From contig JBIIEQ010000007.1 in the NCBI GenBank assembly GCA_044237765.1, positions 8,094 through 72,093 on the forward strand: a stretch of DNA of 64,000 bases, given 5' to 3'. Under the pieces are notes generated by a model. It did not search any database. It saw nothing but the letters and a program-made list of their open reading frames with translations, and was not told where the DNA came from. Origin of the DNA: UBA6136 sp044237765. GTDB lineage: Bacteria; Pseudomonadota; Gammaproteobacteria; Methylococcales; Methylococcaceae. How positions within the stretch are numbered: position 1 is the first letter of the stretch; each line of letters opens with the position of its first letter. The position numbers were made by a program, and so were the translations under genes. This document shows positions 42,734 through 49,740 of the stretch, piece after piece.

Positions 42734-44335
42734 ATGCGTCATGCCAGCCTTTCCGACCTGACGTTCGGCAGCCGCTTCGTCGAGGCGCTGCCGGCCGATC
42801 CCGACACCCGCAACATTCCCCGGCAAGTCCACGGGGCCTGCTGGTCGAACGTGGCGCCCACGACAGTCCCCGCGCCGCGCCTGCTGGCGCATTCCGCCGA
42901 AGTGGCCGCCGATCTGGGCCTTGGCCCGGAGGCTTATGCCGACCCGGTGTTTGCCGCAGTGCTGGCCGGCAACCGGCTGCTGCCGGGCATGGTCCCGCAT
43001 TCCACGTGTTATGGCGGACATCAGTTCGGGAACTGGGCCGGCCAGCTCGGCGACGGCCGCGCCATCAATCTCGGCGAGGTGCGCGGCCTTGATGGTGTCC
43101 ATCGCACCCTGCAACTCAAGGGCGCCGGACCGACACCCTATTCGCGCACGGCCGATGGGCTCGCGGTGCTGCGTTCCTCCATTCGCGAATTCCTCTGCAG
43201 CGAGGCCATGCACCACCTGGGAGTGCCGACCACCCGCGCACTAAGTCTGGTCGCCACCGGCCGGGAAGTCGTCCGCGATATGTTCTACGACGGCCATCCG
43301 CGCCTGGAACCCGGCGCGGTTGTCTGCCGGGTCGCGCCCTCCTTCACCCGTTTTGGCCACTTCGAGATCCTTGCCTCCCGCGGCGAGCACGAGTTGCTTC
43401 GGCAACTGGCCGATTTCACGATCCGCGCGGATTTCCCCTATCTGGCGGTGACGCCAGGCGCCAACGGCTACGCAGAATGGTTCGAGGACATTTGTCTCCG
43501 CACCGCCAACCTGATCGTCGAGTGGCAGCGGGTCGGCTTCGTGCATGGCGTGATGAACACCGACAACATGTCCATCCTTGGACTGACCATCGATTACGGC
43601 CCCTACGGCTGGGTCGATGACTACGACCCGGACTGGACGCCCAACACCACCGATGCCGGCGGCCGGCGCTACCGCTTTGGCCATCAGCCGCGCATCGCCT
43701 ACTGGAATCTGGTTCAGCTTGCGAATGCCCTGCATCCGCTGATCGGCGCGGTCGAACCCCTGCAGACCGGGCTGGACGGCTACGTGGCACGGTACGAAGC
43801 AGCCTGGACCGAGATGATGGCCCGCAAGCTGGGCATTAGGCGCCACGACCCAGCTCTGGACGATGAACTGATCAGCGAACTTCTAGCGCTGCTGCCGCTG
43901 GCCGAGACCGACATGACGATTTTCTTTCGCGAACTCGCGGGAGTCGGCCCGAACCAGGCGGATGGTGTCGAGACCGATATCCTGGCGCCGTTAATGGCGG
44001 CCTGGTACCAGCCGGACAAGATCCCGCCGGAACTTCGCCTGCGCTGGCTGAACTGGCTGCGGCGCTATGCCGGCCGGCTGCGGCTGGACGGCGAAGCCGA
44101 CGGCGATCGTGTTACGCGCATGCACGCAGCCAATCCGCGTTATGTGCTGCGCAACTACCTAGCCCAAGAGGCCATCGACCGAGCCGAACAGGGCGACGCT
44201 TCGGGCATCACCGAGCTGCTGAACGTGCTGCGCCGGCCCTGCACCGACCAGCCCGGCCGCGAGGCGTTTGCCGAAAAACGGCCTGACTGGGCACGCAACA
44301 AGCCGGGGTGCTCGATGCTGTCCTGCAGTTCCTAG
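42734..44335 (+). CDS. selO: Protein adenylyltransferase SelO (YdiU)
   Basis: Pseudokinase-fold enzyme that transfers AMP from ATP to hydroxyl side chains, linked in E. coli to redox stress. The 533-residue protein starts FGSRFVEALPADPDTRN and has YGGHQFGNWAGQLGDGRAIN, LQLKGAGPTPYSRTADG, VLRSSIREFLCSEAM, VGFVHGVMNTDNMSILGLTI with the catalytic DNM/Asp set, and IDYGPYGWVDDYDP. The C-terminus ends in CSMLSCSS, the redox-active CxxxC motif of bacterial SelO, so the protein is complete. The symbol follows the family; the selenocysteine of eukaryotes is not expected. Confidence 0.94.
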   Translation: MRHASLSDLTFGSRFVEALPADPDTRNIPRQVHGACWSNVAPTTVPAPRLLAHSAEVAADLGLGPEAYADPVFAAVLAGNRLLPGMVPHSTCYGGHQFGNWAGQLGDGRAINLGEVRGLDGVHRTLQLKGAGPTPYSRTADGLAVLRSSIREFLCSEAMHHLGVPTTRALSLVATGREVVRDMFYDGHPRLEPGAVVCRVAPSFTRFGHFEILASRGEHELLRQLADFTIRADFPYLAVTPGANGYAEWFEDICLRTANLIVEWQRVGFVHGVMNTDNMSILGLTIDYGPYGWVDDYDPDWTPNTTDAGGRRYRFGHQPRIAYWNLVQLANALHPLIGAVEPLQTGLDGYVARYEAAWTEMMARKLGIRRHDPALDDELISELLALLPLAETDMTIFFRELAGVGPNQADGVETDILAPLMAAWYQPDKIPPELRLRWLNWLRRYAGRLRLDGEADGDRVTRMHAANPRYVLRNYLAQEAIDRAEQGDASGITELLNVLRRPCTDQPGREAFAEKRPDWARNKPGCSMLSCSS

Positions 44336-44502
44336 AGACCTCCTTTTCGCCCCAGGACGGTGCGTCCCGGCTCAAGCTGGAAGCACACGCGCACAAGTTC
44401 CGCCCTCCAGTCATGAATCACGTCGCTAGCCATCGTGCTGGCACGGTATCTACTGCCAAGTAAACAGACTGAGTCTCTCCTTCTCAGTCGATACACCTGC
44501 GT

Positions 44503-44533
44503 GGATGCTCCGTTGGAGCATCCTCCCTTTTTT
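44503..44533 (+). terminator. Intrinsic terminator downstream of selO
   Basis: A perfect 9-bp stem ggatgctcc/ggagcatcc with a gtt loop and then tcccttttttc. A second small hairpin (gactgag/ctcagtc) lies at 44467-44489. The terminator is 168 bp past selO and only 30 bp before the next ATG at 44564, so it could also act as a leader attenuator for that small gene. The rest of the gap 44336-44502 shows no gene. Confidence 0.75.
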
Positions 44534-44563
44534 CGCTTACGAACATTACCGGAGGGACAGGCC

Positions 44564-44782
44564 ATGGCTGCTACCGCAATTAGCTCAAACCCGAGGACTG
44601 TCGAACGTGAAGGCTTGATGTTCTACCGGGAAAACCACGCCCCATCCGCTCGCCAGGACGACAGTGACCTGGGGGCTATCGCCCGGTTTTACCGCCACAT
44701 TTACCCGGCGCTCGCTGTTGACCCGAAGGCACCTGAAGCCTGGCTGGAGTCACTCATCCAGCGGAACAGCTGGTTACGTTGA
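44564..44782 (+). CDS. Small protein, 72 residues, unknown function
   Basis: The start at ATG 44564 is supported by GGAGGG 6 nt upstream. The product is soluble-looking, with FYRENHAPSARQDD, a central helix (LGAIARFYRHIYPALAVDPK) and a C-terminal helix ending RNSWLR. I do not recognise the family. It follows a strong terminator by only 30 bp, so its expression depends on read-through or on a promoter within the leader. It is not on an evident operon with the next small gene. Confidence 0.5.
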   Translation: MAATAISSNPRTVEREGLMFYRENHAPSARQDDSDLGAIARFYRHIYPALAVDPKAPEAWLESLIQRNSWLR

Positions 44783-44927
44783 ATAACGGCCCACCATTCA
44801 CATGGCGCCCCCGGCCCCGGGGGCAAACCTCACATTTGTTTCCATAAAGAAAACAGTCAATCGAATTTAAAGCCATTTACCTTCTGTTATAGTCACAATC
44901 GACTTCAACAACCCAAGTAGGTAAACC

Positions 44928-45023
44928 ATGGAAATTTTCATTCTTGCATTTGTCATTGTGGTCGCGATGGCTACCGTCGACCTTCCTAACCCATCCAAGT
45001 CCGTCGAAGCGAACCATGACTGA
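44928..45023 (+). CDS. 31-residue single-pass membrane microprotein
   Basis: A short frame, MEIFILAFVIVVAMATVDLP followed by an 11-residue polar tail, giving one membrane helix. Support comes from context: an extended -10 box (TGTTATAGT, 44885-44893) lies about 35 bp upstream, AGTAGGT precedes the ATG by a few bases, and an intrinsic terminator follows within 35 bp of the stop. No homologue is known to me. It could instead be an sRNA gene that happens to contain a frame. Confidence 0.45.
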   Translation: MEIFILAFVIVVAMATVDLPNPSKSVEANHD

Positions 45024-45057
45024 GTTGCCAGAACATAACACTTCCTCTCCTCCTCCC

Positions 45058-45083
45058 AGCCCCGGTTTCCGGGGCTTTTTTTT
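45058..45083 (+). terminator. Intrinsic terminator of the 31-codon gene
   Basis: An agccccgg/ccggggct stem with a ttt loop, then eight Ts. It is preceded by a pyrimidine-rich stretch. It makes 44885-45083 look like a complete small transcription unit. Confidence 0.9.
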
Positions 45084-45273
45084 GGTTCATCGTTAGCCGC
45101 TGATAGCAGATTGATACCGACGACTTCAGCGCCAATGCACCGAAGGTCAACGTGAAGCCGAACCGAAAGACGAATCGTCACCTCGGGTGGAAAACCGGTC
45201 ATTGGCAAACCTGCCCCAAATACGCGAACATTCCCGTCATTCCAAACCCGCAAAATCGGTTCGCACATTGCCT

Positions 45274-46350
45274 ATGCCATGGCCAACCCGAGTCAAGTCA
45301 GCTCAAAGAGGCCAAGGGTCATCAGCTACCGAGGAACATTCCCTGATCTCACCGGCGCATAACCGCACCAACCTCCCATTGATTGATGATCTCGCTCACC
45401 AATGCGCACGCTGGCACGAGGGCAAAATCAGCGGAGCAGCCTATGCGGCGAGCTACTTTCTACTGTGGCAAATGGACCGGCATGGAGCCCGCTTCGCCTC
45501 CCGCCGCCATCGGTGCAGCCATAGACCCGATGAGCGACTTTGGCGCGAACATCTTCTCTCAGCCCATGGGAAAGCACTGGACGAATCATTGATCGACTGG
45601 CTTAGCGATGCCCGCTTCTTCAAAATCATCCCTTCCGTGCCCATCGCGCTGCGCAGCTGGGTCCTCGGGGACTGGCCGCTGACACTGCTCACCCGCATTC
45701 CATCCCCTCTCGAAGTTCTTGGCATGCAGATTCAAGGCACCCGGCCGGTCACGGTCATCAGCAAATTCCCCCGGGCGGTTCAGCCGGTCCTCGGCAAGGC
45801 CAATGGCTTCGAATTCCTCATCCACGACCTGGAGCATGCCTGGAAATTCTTTCATGACCCCACGGAGCATCAAGCTCAACGTCACTTCTTTCGACTCCTG
45901 CAACGGGCTCATGAGGCCGGTCATTTCACGGCCTATCTGCACGACGCGATTTTTGCCGAGAAGTTTGATTACCTCATCAGCGACATGAACACCCACCCGG
46001 TTCACGGATTACGATATTTCCATGCCGTGCTGGTGGAATGCCTGCTGCGCCGGGAAGGCAAAAGCTTGAGGGAACCCCTGTCGCCGGGGGCCAAACAGGA
46101 GATCATTCAACTGATCCGTCAACTGGCGAGGGCATGGGCACTTGAAGAGCGCGAAACGCATGCGCTGCTGGCACTGACGGGCGATGACTTTACCGAAGCG
46201 ACCGCCATGACCCTGGAGCAGTACTTTTTCAAGCAGGCAAATCGGACCGGCCATCTTGCGAACACAAGTACCAGCGTGACACCGAATTTATCCATGCACC
46301 CCATTCGACAAGAGACGGGCTGCCCGATGCTCACCCCGGGTGAAGCATGA
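45274..46350 (+). CDS. Unknown protein in an operon with a WYL regulator
   Basis: A roughly 358-residue protein of no recognised family. The conserved-looking core begins near LPLIDDLAHQCARWHEGKIS and includes WLSDARFFKIIPSVPIALRS, a histidine-rich segment FLIHDLEHAWKFFHDP (HDxEH) and FFRLLQRAHEAGHF; these could bind a metal. No signal peptide or membrane helix is evident. The start is uncertain: ATGs at 45187 and 45274 are in frame, and GAGG at 45331 lies before a CTG (45343). Its stop overlaps the WYL gene by 4 bp, so the two are translationally coupled. The 164-400 bp upstream holds no other gene. Confidence 0.6.
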   Translation: MPWPTRVKSAQRGQGSSATEEHSLISPAHNRTNLPLIDDLAHQCARWHEGKISGAAYAASYFLLWQMDRHGARFASRRHRCSHRPDERLWREHLLSAHGKALDESLIDWLSDARFFKIIPSVPIALRSWVLGDWPLTLLTRIPSPLEVLGMQIQGTRPVTVISKFPRAVQPVLGKANGFEFLIHDLEHAWKFFHDPTEHQAQRHFFRLLQRAHEAGHFTAYLHDAIFAEKFDYLISDMNTHPVHGLRYFHAVLVECLLRREGKSLREPLSPGAKQEIIQLIRQLARAWALEERETHALLALTGDDFTEATAMTLEQYFFKQANRTGHLANTSTSVTPNLSMHPIRQETGCPMLTPGEA

Positions 46351-47372
46351 GCCGAATGGAGCGTATCTATCAGATCGATCAGCTACTGGCCAGCCGGAAG
46401 GCTGTGTCGGGACGTGAACTGAGAGAGACACTGGGCATTGCCGAACCGACCTTGAAGCGGGATATCGTCTACATGCGCGACCGGCTGCATGCACCGATCA
46501 TCTATGACCGTGCGCTCAAGGGCTACCGCTTTGAATCAAATCAGCCATCCATGGGGCCCGCCTACGAGCTCCCCGGACTGTGGTTTTCCGCAGAGGAAAT
46601 TCATGCCCTGCTGACCATGCAGCACTTGCTGACCCACCTTGATGCGGGCGGCCTGCTCGGTCCGCACATACAGCCCTTGCTCGCACGATTGCAGGCCATG
46701 CTGCAGAGTGGTAACGAACCGGCCAACCACATCCAGCAACGGGTCAGAATCCTGGCCATGGGTGCCCGCGACTTTCACATCCAGCATTTCCAGCGCATCG
46801 GCTCGGCCTTGCTGCGGCGAAAACGCCTGCGAATCGAATACCAGGCCCGAGGCCATGGCGAAACCAGCCAGCGGGCTATTTCACCGCAGCGGCTCATCCA
46901 TTACCGGGACAACTGGTATCTGGATGCCTGGTGTCATTTGAGGGAGGGACTCCGTTCCTTCGCCATGGATGCCATCCTTGAAGCCGAGGAACTGGACGTC
47001 GAGGCCATCGAAATTCCATCCGACGCGCTCGATACCGCCTTGAGTCAGGGATATGGCATTTTCTCCGGCGAGAAGGTCGCATGGGCCACATTGCGGTTCA
47101 GTCCGGAACGCGCCCGGTGGGTAGCCAAGGAACACTGGCATCCGCAACAAAAGGGAAAATGGCTGCCGGATGGCGGCTATGAGCTGAAAATCCCCTATAG
47201 CAAGGAACCCGAGCTCATCATGGACATTCTCAAACATGGGCGGCATTGCACCGTCATCGGCCCGCAAGTCCTTGTCGACCGCGTGACGGAAGAGCTGCGC
47301 GCCAATCTAAAGGGTTATGCGGCCTTTAATGAAATTATCACGACAGCTCGGGAGATGAATCTCGAAAAATGA
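46347..47372 (+). CDS. WYL-domain transcriptional regulator (YafY/PafC type)
   Basis: A 341-residue DNA-binding protein. The N-terminal helix-turn-helix (MERIYQIDQLLASRKAVSGR, LRETLGIAEPTLKRDIVYMR) is followed by a WYL domain (RRKRLRIEYQARG, SPQRLIHYRDNWYLDAWCHL) and a C-terminal WCX-like part with KIPYSKEPELIMDIL. WYL domains sense ligands, often nucleic-acid fragments or nucleotides, and many such regulators control DNA-damage or phage-defence genes. It is coupled by 4-bp overlaps to the unknown gene before it and to the YigZ gene after it. Its target is not evident from the sequence. Confidence 0.88.
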   Translation: MSRMERIYQIDQLLASRKAVSGRELRETLGIAEPTLKRDIVYMRDRLHAPIIYDRALKGYRFESNQPSMGPAYELPGLWFSAEEIHALLTMQHLLTHLDAGGLLGPHIQPLLARLQAMLQSGNEPANHIQQRVRILAMGARDFHIQHFQRIGSALLRRKRLRIEYQARGHGETSQRAISPQRLIHYRDNWYLDAWCHLREGLRSFAMDAILEAEELDVEAIEIPSDALDTALSQGYGIFSGEKVAWATLRFSPERARWVAKEHWHPQQKGKWLPDGGYELKIPYSKEPELIMDILKHGRHCTVIGPQVLVDRVTEELRANLKGYAAFNEIITTAREMNLEK

Positions 47373-47968
47373 ACCAACGCTTCATCACCCTTGATGACGA
47401 AGCCGAGCACCGCGAGAGCATCAAGGGTTCTACCTTTTTGGCGTATGCCCGACACATCAGGACGACCGAGGAGGCAAACCGGTTTCTGCAAACCTTGATT
47501 CAGCGACATCCGGAGGCTTCCCACCTGTGCTGGGCTTACCGCATGGGCCAACAGTACCGTTACAGCGATGGTGGAGAACCGACGGGCACGGCCGGACAAC
47601 CCATATACAAAGTAATCGAAGGACAAGGACTCGACTTCGTTGTGGTCGGTGTGATTCGTTATTTTGGCGGGACCCTGCTGGGCGCGGGCGGATTGATGCG
47701 CGCCTACGGGGGTACGGCAAGCGAAGCACTGCGGAAGGCGAATCGGCGCGAGGAATTTCCGCGCCTCCGGATCGCGGTCGAAGTCTTCTTCGATCAACTC
47801 GGCACCTTGTATCGATGCCTGGACAGCCATGGCGCCGAACAGCGGGTCGAAGACTACACCGAGCAGGGTGTTCGGGTCATCTGCCAAATGCCCAGTGAGA
47901 AATTCGATGCCTTCGAGATCCAGCTTCGCAATGCGACCCGCGACCAATTTGATCTGAAGCGTTTCTGA
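47369..47968 (+). CDS. YigZ family protein (IMPACT N-terminal domain)
   Basis: A 199-residue protein of the YigZ/IMPACT family, structural relatives of translation regulators; the bacterial role is unclear. Family motifs: GSTFLAYARHIRTTEEANRF, HLCWAYRMGQQYRYSDGGEP, GTAGQPIYKVIEGQGLDFVV, VRYFGGTLLGAGGLMRAYGG (here preceded by GVI). The C-terminal half is a DUF1949-like domain. It is the third gene in the unknown-WYL-YigZ operon and is followed by a terminator. Confidence 0.92.
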   Translation: MNQRFITLDDEAEHRESIKGSTFLAYARHIRTTEEANRFLQTLIQRHPEASHLCWAYRMGQQYRYSDGGEPTGTAGQPIYKVIEGQGLDFVVVGVIRYFGGTLLGAGGLMRAYGGTASEALRKANRREEFPRLRIAVEVFFDQLGTLYRCLDSHGAEQRVEDYTEQGVRVICQMPSEKFDAFEIQLRNATRDQFDLKRF

Positions 47969-47993
47969 CGAACACGCCTCGAATGATCCCCGG

Positions 47994-48021
47994 TAAAAAA
48001 ACCCGGCTCAAGGCCGGGTTT
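47994..48021 (+). terminator. Intrinsic terminator after the YigZ gene
   Basis: An aaacccggc/gccgggttt stem with a tcaag loop, preceded by an A run and followed by CTGG, so it is stronger as a terminator for the minus-strand small gene (T run on the complement) than for the plus strand; it probably serves both converging transcripts. Confidence 0.7.
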
Positions 48022-48066
48022 CTGGTCTGGCGGTAAATCCACCGGATGGGGAGGGAACACCCTCGG

Positions 48067-48210
48067 CTAAGGCCTTTCGGCCATCCAGCGCTCCAAACGC
48101 CTTTCAGCATCACGATCAATCACTCTGACCGCCTGACGTGGTTCAGCCACATCAATGCTCAAAATCAGCGAGATCGCTACCAAGGTCAGGCTCAGAATCA
48201 TCAGTTCCAT
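48067..48210 (-). CDS. 47-residue single-pass membrane protein
   Basis: The start at 48210 is chosen because GTGAGGAAA lies just upstream on the minus strand; the frame is open further but with no support. The product has an N-terminal helix (MELMILSLTLVAISLILSID) and a charged C-terminal part (EPRQAVRVIDRDAERRLERW). No family is recognised. It ends shortly before the bidirectional terminator at 48 kb. The gap 48211-48352 has nothing further. Confidence 0.5.
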   Translation of the reverse strand: MELMILSLTLVAISLILSIDVAEPRQAVRVIDRDAERRLERWMAERP

Positions 48211-48352
48211 GGATTTCCTCACAAGGTAAGCGGCAAATGCCGACGATTCGGACGCCGGGCCATTGCAAAAAGTTCCAGCACATCTCGGCAGCCCTCTCTT
48301 CTCGCTTGTGCCCAACGTCAAGATTTCGTTGTAACCCGGAGCAATAGGGCGA

Positions 48353-48595
48353 TTACTTGCTCTCCACAGGGGGGTCATCGCCAGACTCAACCGTCGACTT
48401 GCCAATGGCCGAGTAGGCCGGACACCAACGTAACATGGAAGTCACAATCAACAGAAGCCCCAACAGAATAAAAAGGATACTGTCCAGCATCCATGCGAGC
48501 ACAAGCACCGCAACACCCGCACCCAACCGTATCTGCTGATCCTTTTTACCCACATTCAACTCACGTTTCAGCATGCGATTGACATCAAAATTCAT
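48353..48595 (-). CDS. DUF2892 small inner-membrane protein
   Basis: An 80-residue protein; ATG 48595 has GAGGAG about 8 nt upstream. The sequence LNVGKKDQQIRLGAGVAVLV followed by LDSILFILLGLLLIVTSMLR and WCPAYSAIG is the DUF2892 (YgaP-like membrane part) pattern: two hydrophobic helices and the characteristic RWCPxY end. The biochemical role is unknown. It is transcribed toward the 47-residue gene. The 200-bp gap 48611-48810 holds no gene. Confidence 0.8.
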   Translation of the reverse strand: MNFDVNRMLKRELNVGKKDQQIRLGAGVAVLVLAWMLDSILFILLGLLLIVTSMLRWCPAYSAIGKSTVESGDDPPVESK

Positions 48596-48810
48596 GGCAA
48601 CTCTCCTCAATAGTGGTTATTTCTTTATTTGTATGACCTGGCGATGCCGTCCTTGACAAGGCCGACGCGACACTATCACGACTAGACGTCCAGGAATCAT
48701 TGACTCGCGGCAGTTCCGGACCAAGGTCAAACTGTCTCACAAGATAGACACAGGAAGCTCATCAGCCGCTAGACTGCCCACTTCTTATCTTCAACGCGAG
48801 ACTCGACACC

Positions 48811-49740
48811 ATGGCGCGCGCCCTCACTCAATCAGATCTCATCAGCCCATGGCGTCGCTACTTTGCCCGGATGATCGATCTCCTCCTGATGGCCTTGCTG
48901 AGTTATTTCGGCGTCGAAGCCATGAAATCCAGCGGTCTGCTGTATCCGATTGGGGCCTTCGCTTCCTTCAACCCACTGCTGTTTGACGCGGCCGTTTGCT
49001 TCGTCTGGATAGGGGTCGAATACCTGCTGCTGAGAGGACTCGGCAATACCCCGGGAAAGGCGTTATTGGATCTTCGAATCAAATCCATCCATAGCCAGGG
49101 CAACCTCCTGTCCAGAGGATTTTCGGTGTGGTTTTGGGGAATGGGAGCGGGGCTGCCAGTACTGACTCAACTTTGCAATATCGCCGCACACTTTCGACTG
49201 CGCAATCGGGGAATCACCCGCTGGGATGCGAACCACGGTTTTGAGGTGATTGGAAATCCCTTGACCTGGTGGCGCAAGGGGTTGGCCGCACTACTGGTTC
49301 TGGCGGGGATCGGCTTCGTCACGATCCAGCAGATGCGTTGGAACGAAATCCAGCCCATGCACGAGGCGCTGGTCAACAGCCTCAATGCGGGCCGGTATGC
49401 CGCTTTCCTGGTCGAGGATTATTACCAGCAGCACGGCAAGATGCCGACCGATCTCGACGGATTGATCCCGCCCAAACACACCAGCCAAGGCACCCAGCTC
49501 TCGATTGACCGGAACAACGGTACCCTCCATATCCGCCCCACCCTGCCCGGGATGCAAACCCGTCGACTGTTCCTGATCCCGCACCCCACCAGCGACAAGA
49601 AACTTGTCTGGGAATGCCGCAGCGACGAGTTTCCCATCGAGTACCTGCCCGCCGGCTGCGAATTCAAAGCCTATATGCCGGCCCGCGCCGTAGCGCCCGA
49701 GGCCGCGCCCACGCCGGCCAAACCCCAGACTCGCCGCTAG
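48811..49740 (+). CDS. RDD-family membrane protein with pilin-like C-terminal domain
   Basis: A 309-residue protein. The N-terminal half is an RDD domain (SPWRRYFARMIDLLLMALLS, LRGLGNTPGKALLDLRIKSI). After a further membrane helix (GLAALLVLAGIGFVTIQQMR) comes an extracytoplasmic domain with LNAGRYAAFLVEDYYQQHGK and MPTDLDGL, which resembles the mature part of type IV pilins and their C-terminal beta region, ending with CRSDEFPIEYLPAGC (possible disulfide). Function unknown; the fusion suggests a membrane-tethered pilin-like or sensor domain. It converges on the SCO-MauG gene with no gap. Confidence 0.75.
   Translation: MARALTQSDLISPWRRYFARMIDLLLMALLSYFGVEAMKSSGLLYPIGAFASFNPLLFDAAVCFVWIGVEYLLLRGLGNTPGKALLDLRIKSIHSQGNLLSRGFSVWFWGMGAGLPVLTQLCNIAAHFRLRNRGITRWDANHGFEVIGNPLTWWRKGLAALLVLAGIGFVTIQQMRWNEIQPMHEALVNSLNAGRYAAFLVEDYYQQHGKMPTDLDGLIPPKHTSQGTQLSIDRNNGTLHIRPTLPGMQTRRLFLIPHPTSDKKLVWECRSDEFPIEYLPAGCEFKAYMPARAVAPEAAPTPAKPQTRR

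Noticed and set aside
41335..42735. A 466-codon open frame on the minus strand opposite murF
   Set aside because: Antisense shadow of a GC-rich gene; low-complexity composition rich in Gly, Gln, His and Arg and no family features.
42734..44335. SelO as a selenoprotein with a truncated C-terminus
   Set aside because: The frame ends in CSMLSCSS, the normal end of bacterial SelO with cysteine in place of selenocysteine, so it is complete.
44437..44456. A sigma-54-like TGGCAC...TGC sequence before the 72-codon gene
   Set aside because: The GG-to-GC spacing is three bases too long for a -24/-12 promoter.
45274..46350. Coq4-like identity for the unknown gene because of its HDxxH-type motif
   Set aside because: Only the short histidine motif is similar; length and the remaining sequence do not match what I know of Coq4.
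44928..48210. The two microproteins as members of one family
   Set aside because: They share only an N-terminal hydrophobic helix and a polar tail; the similarity is what any two single-pass proteins would show.
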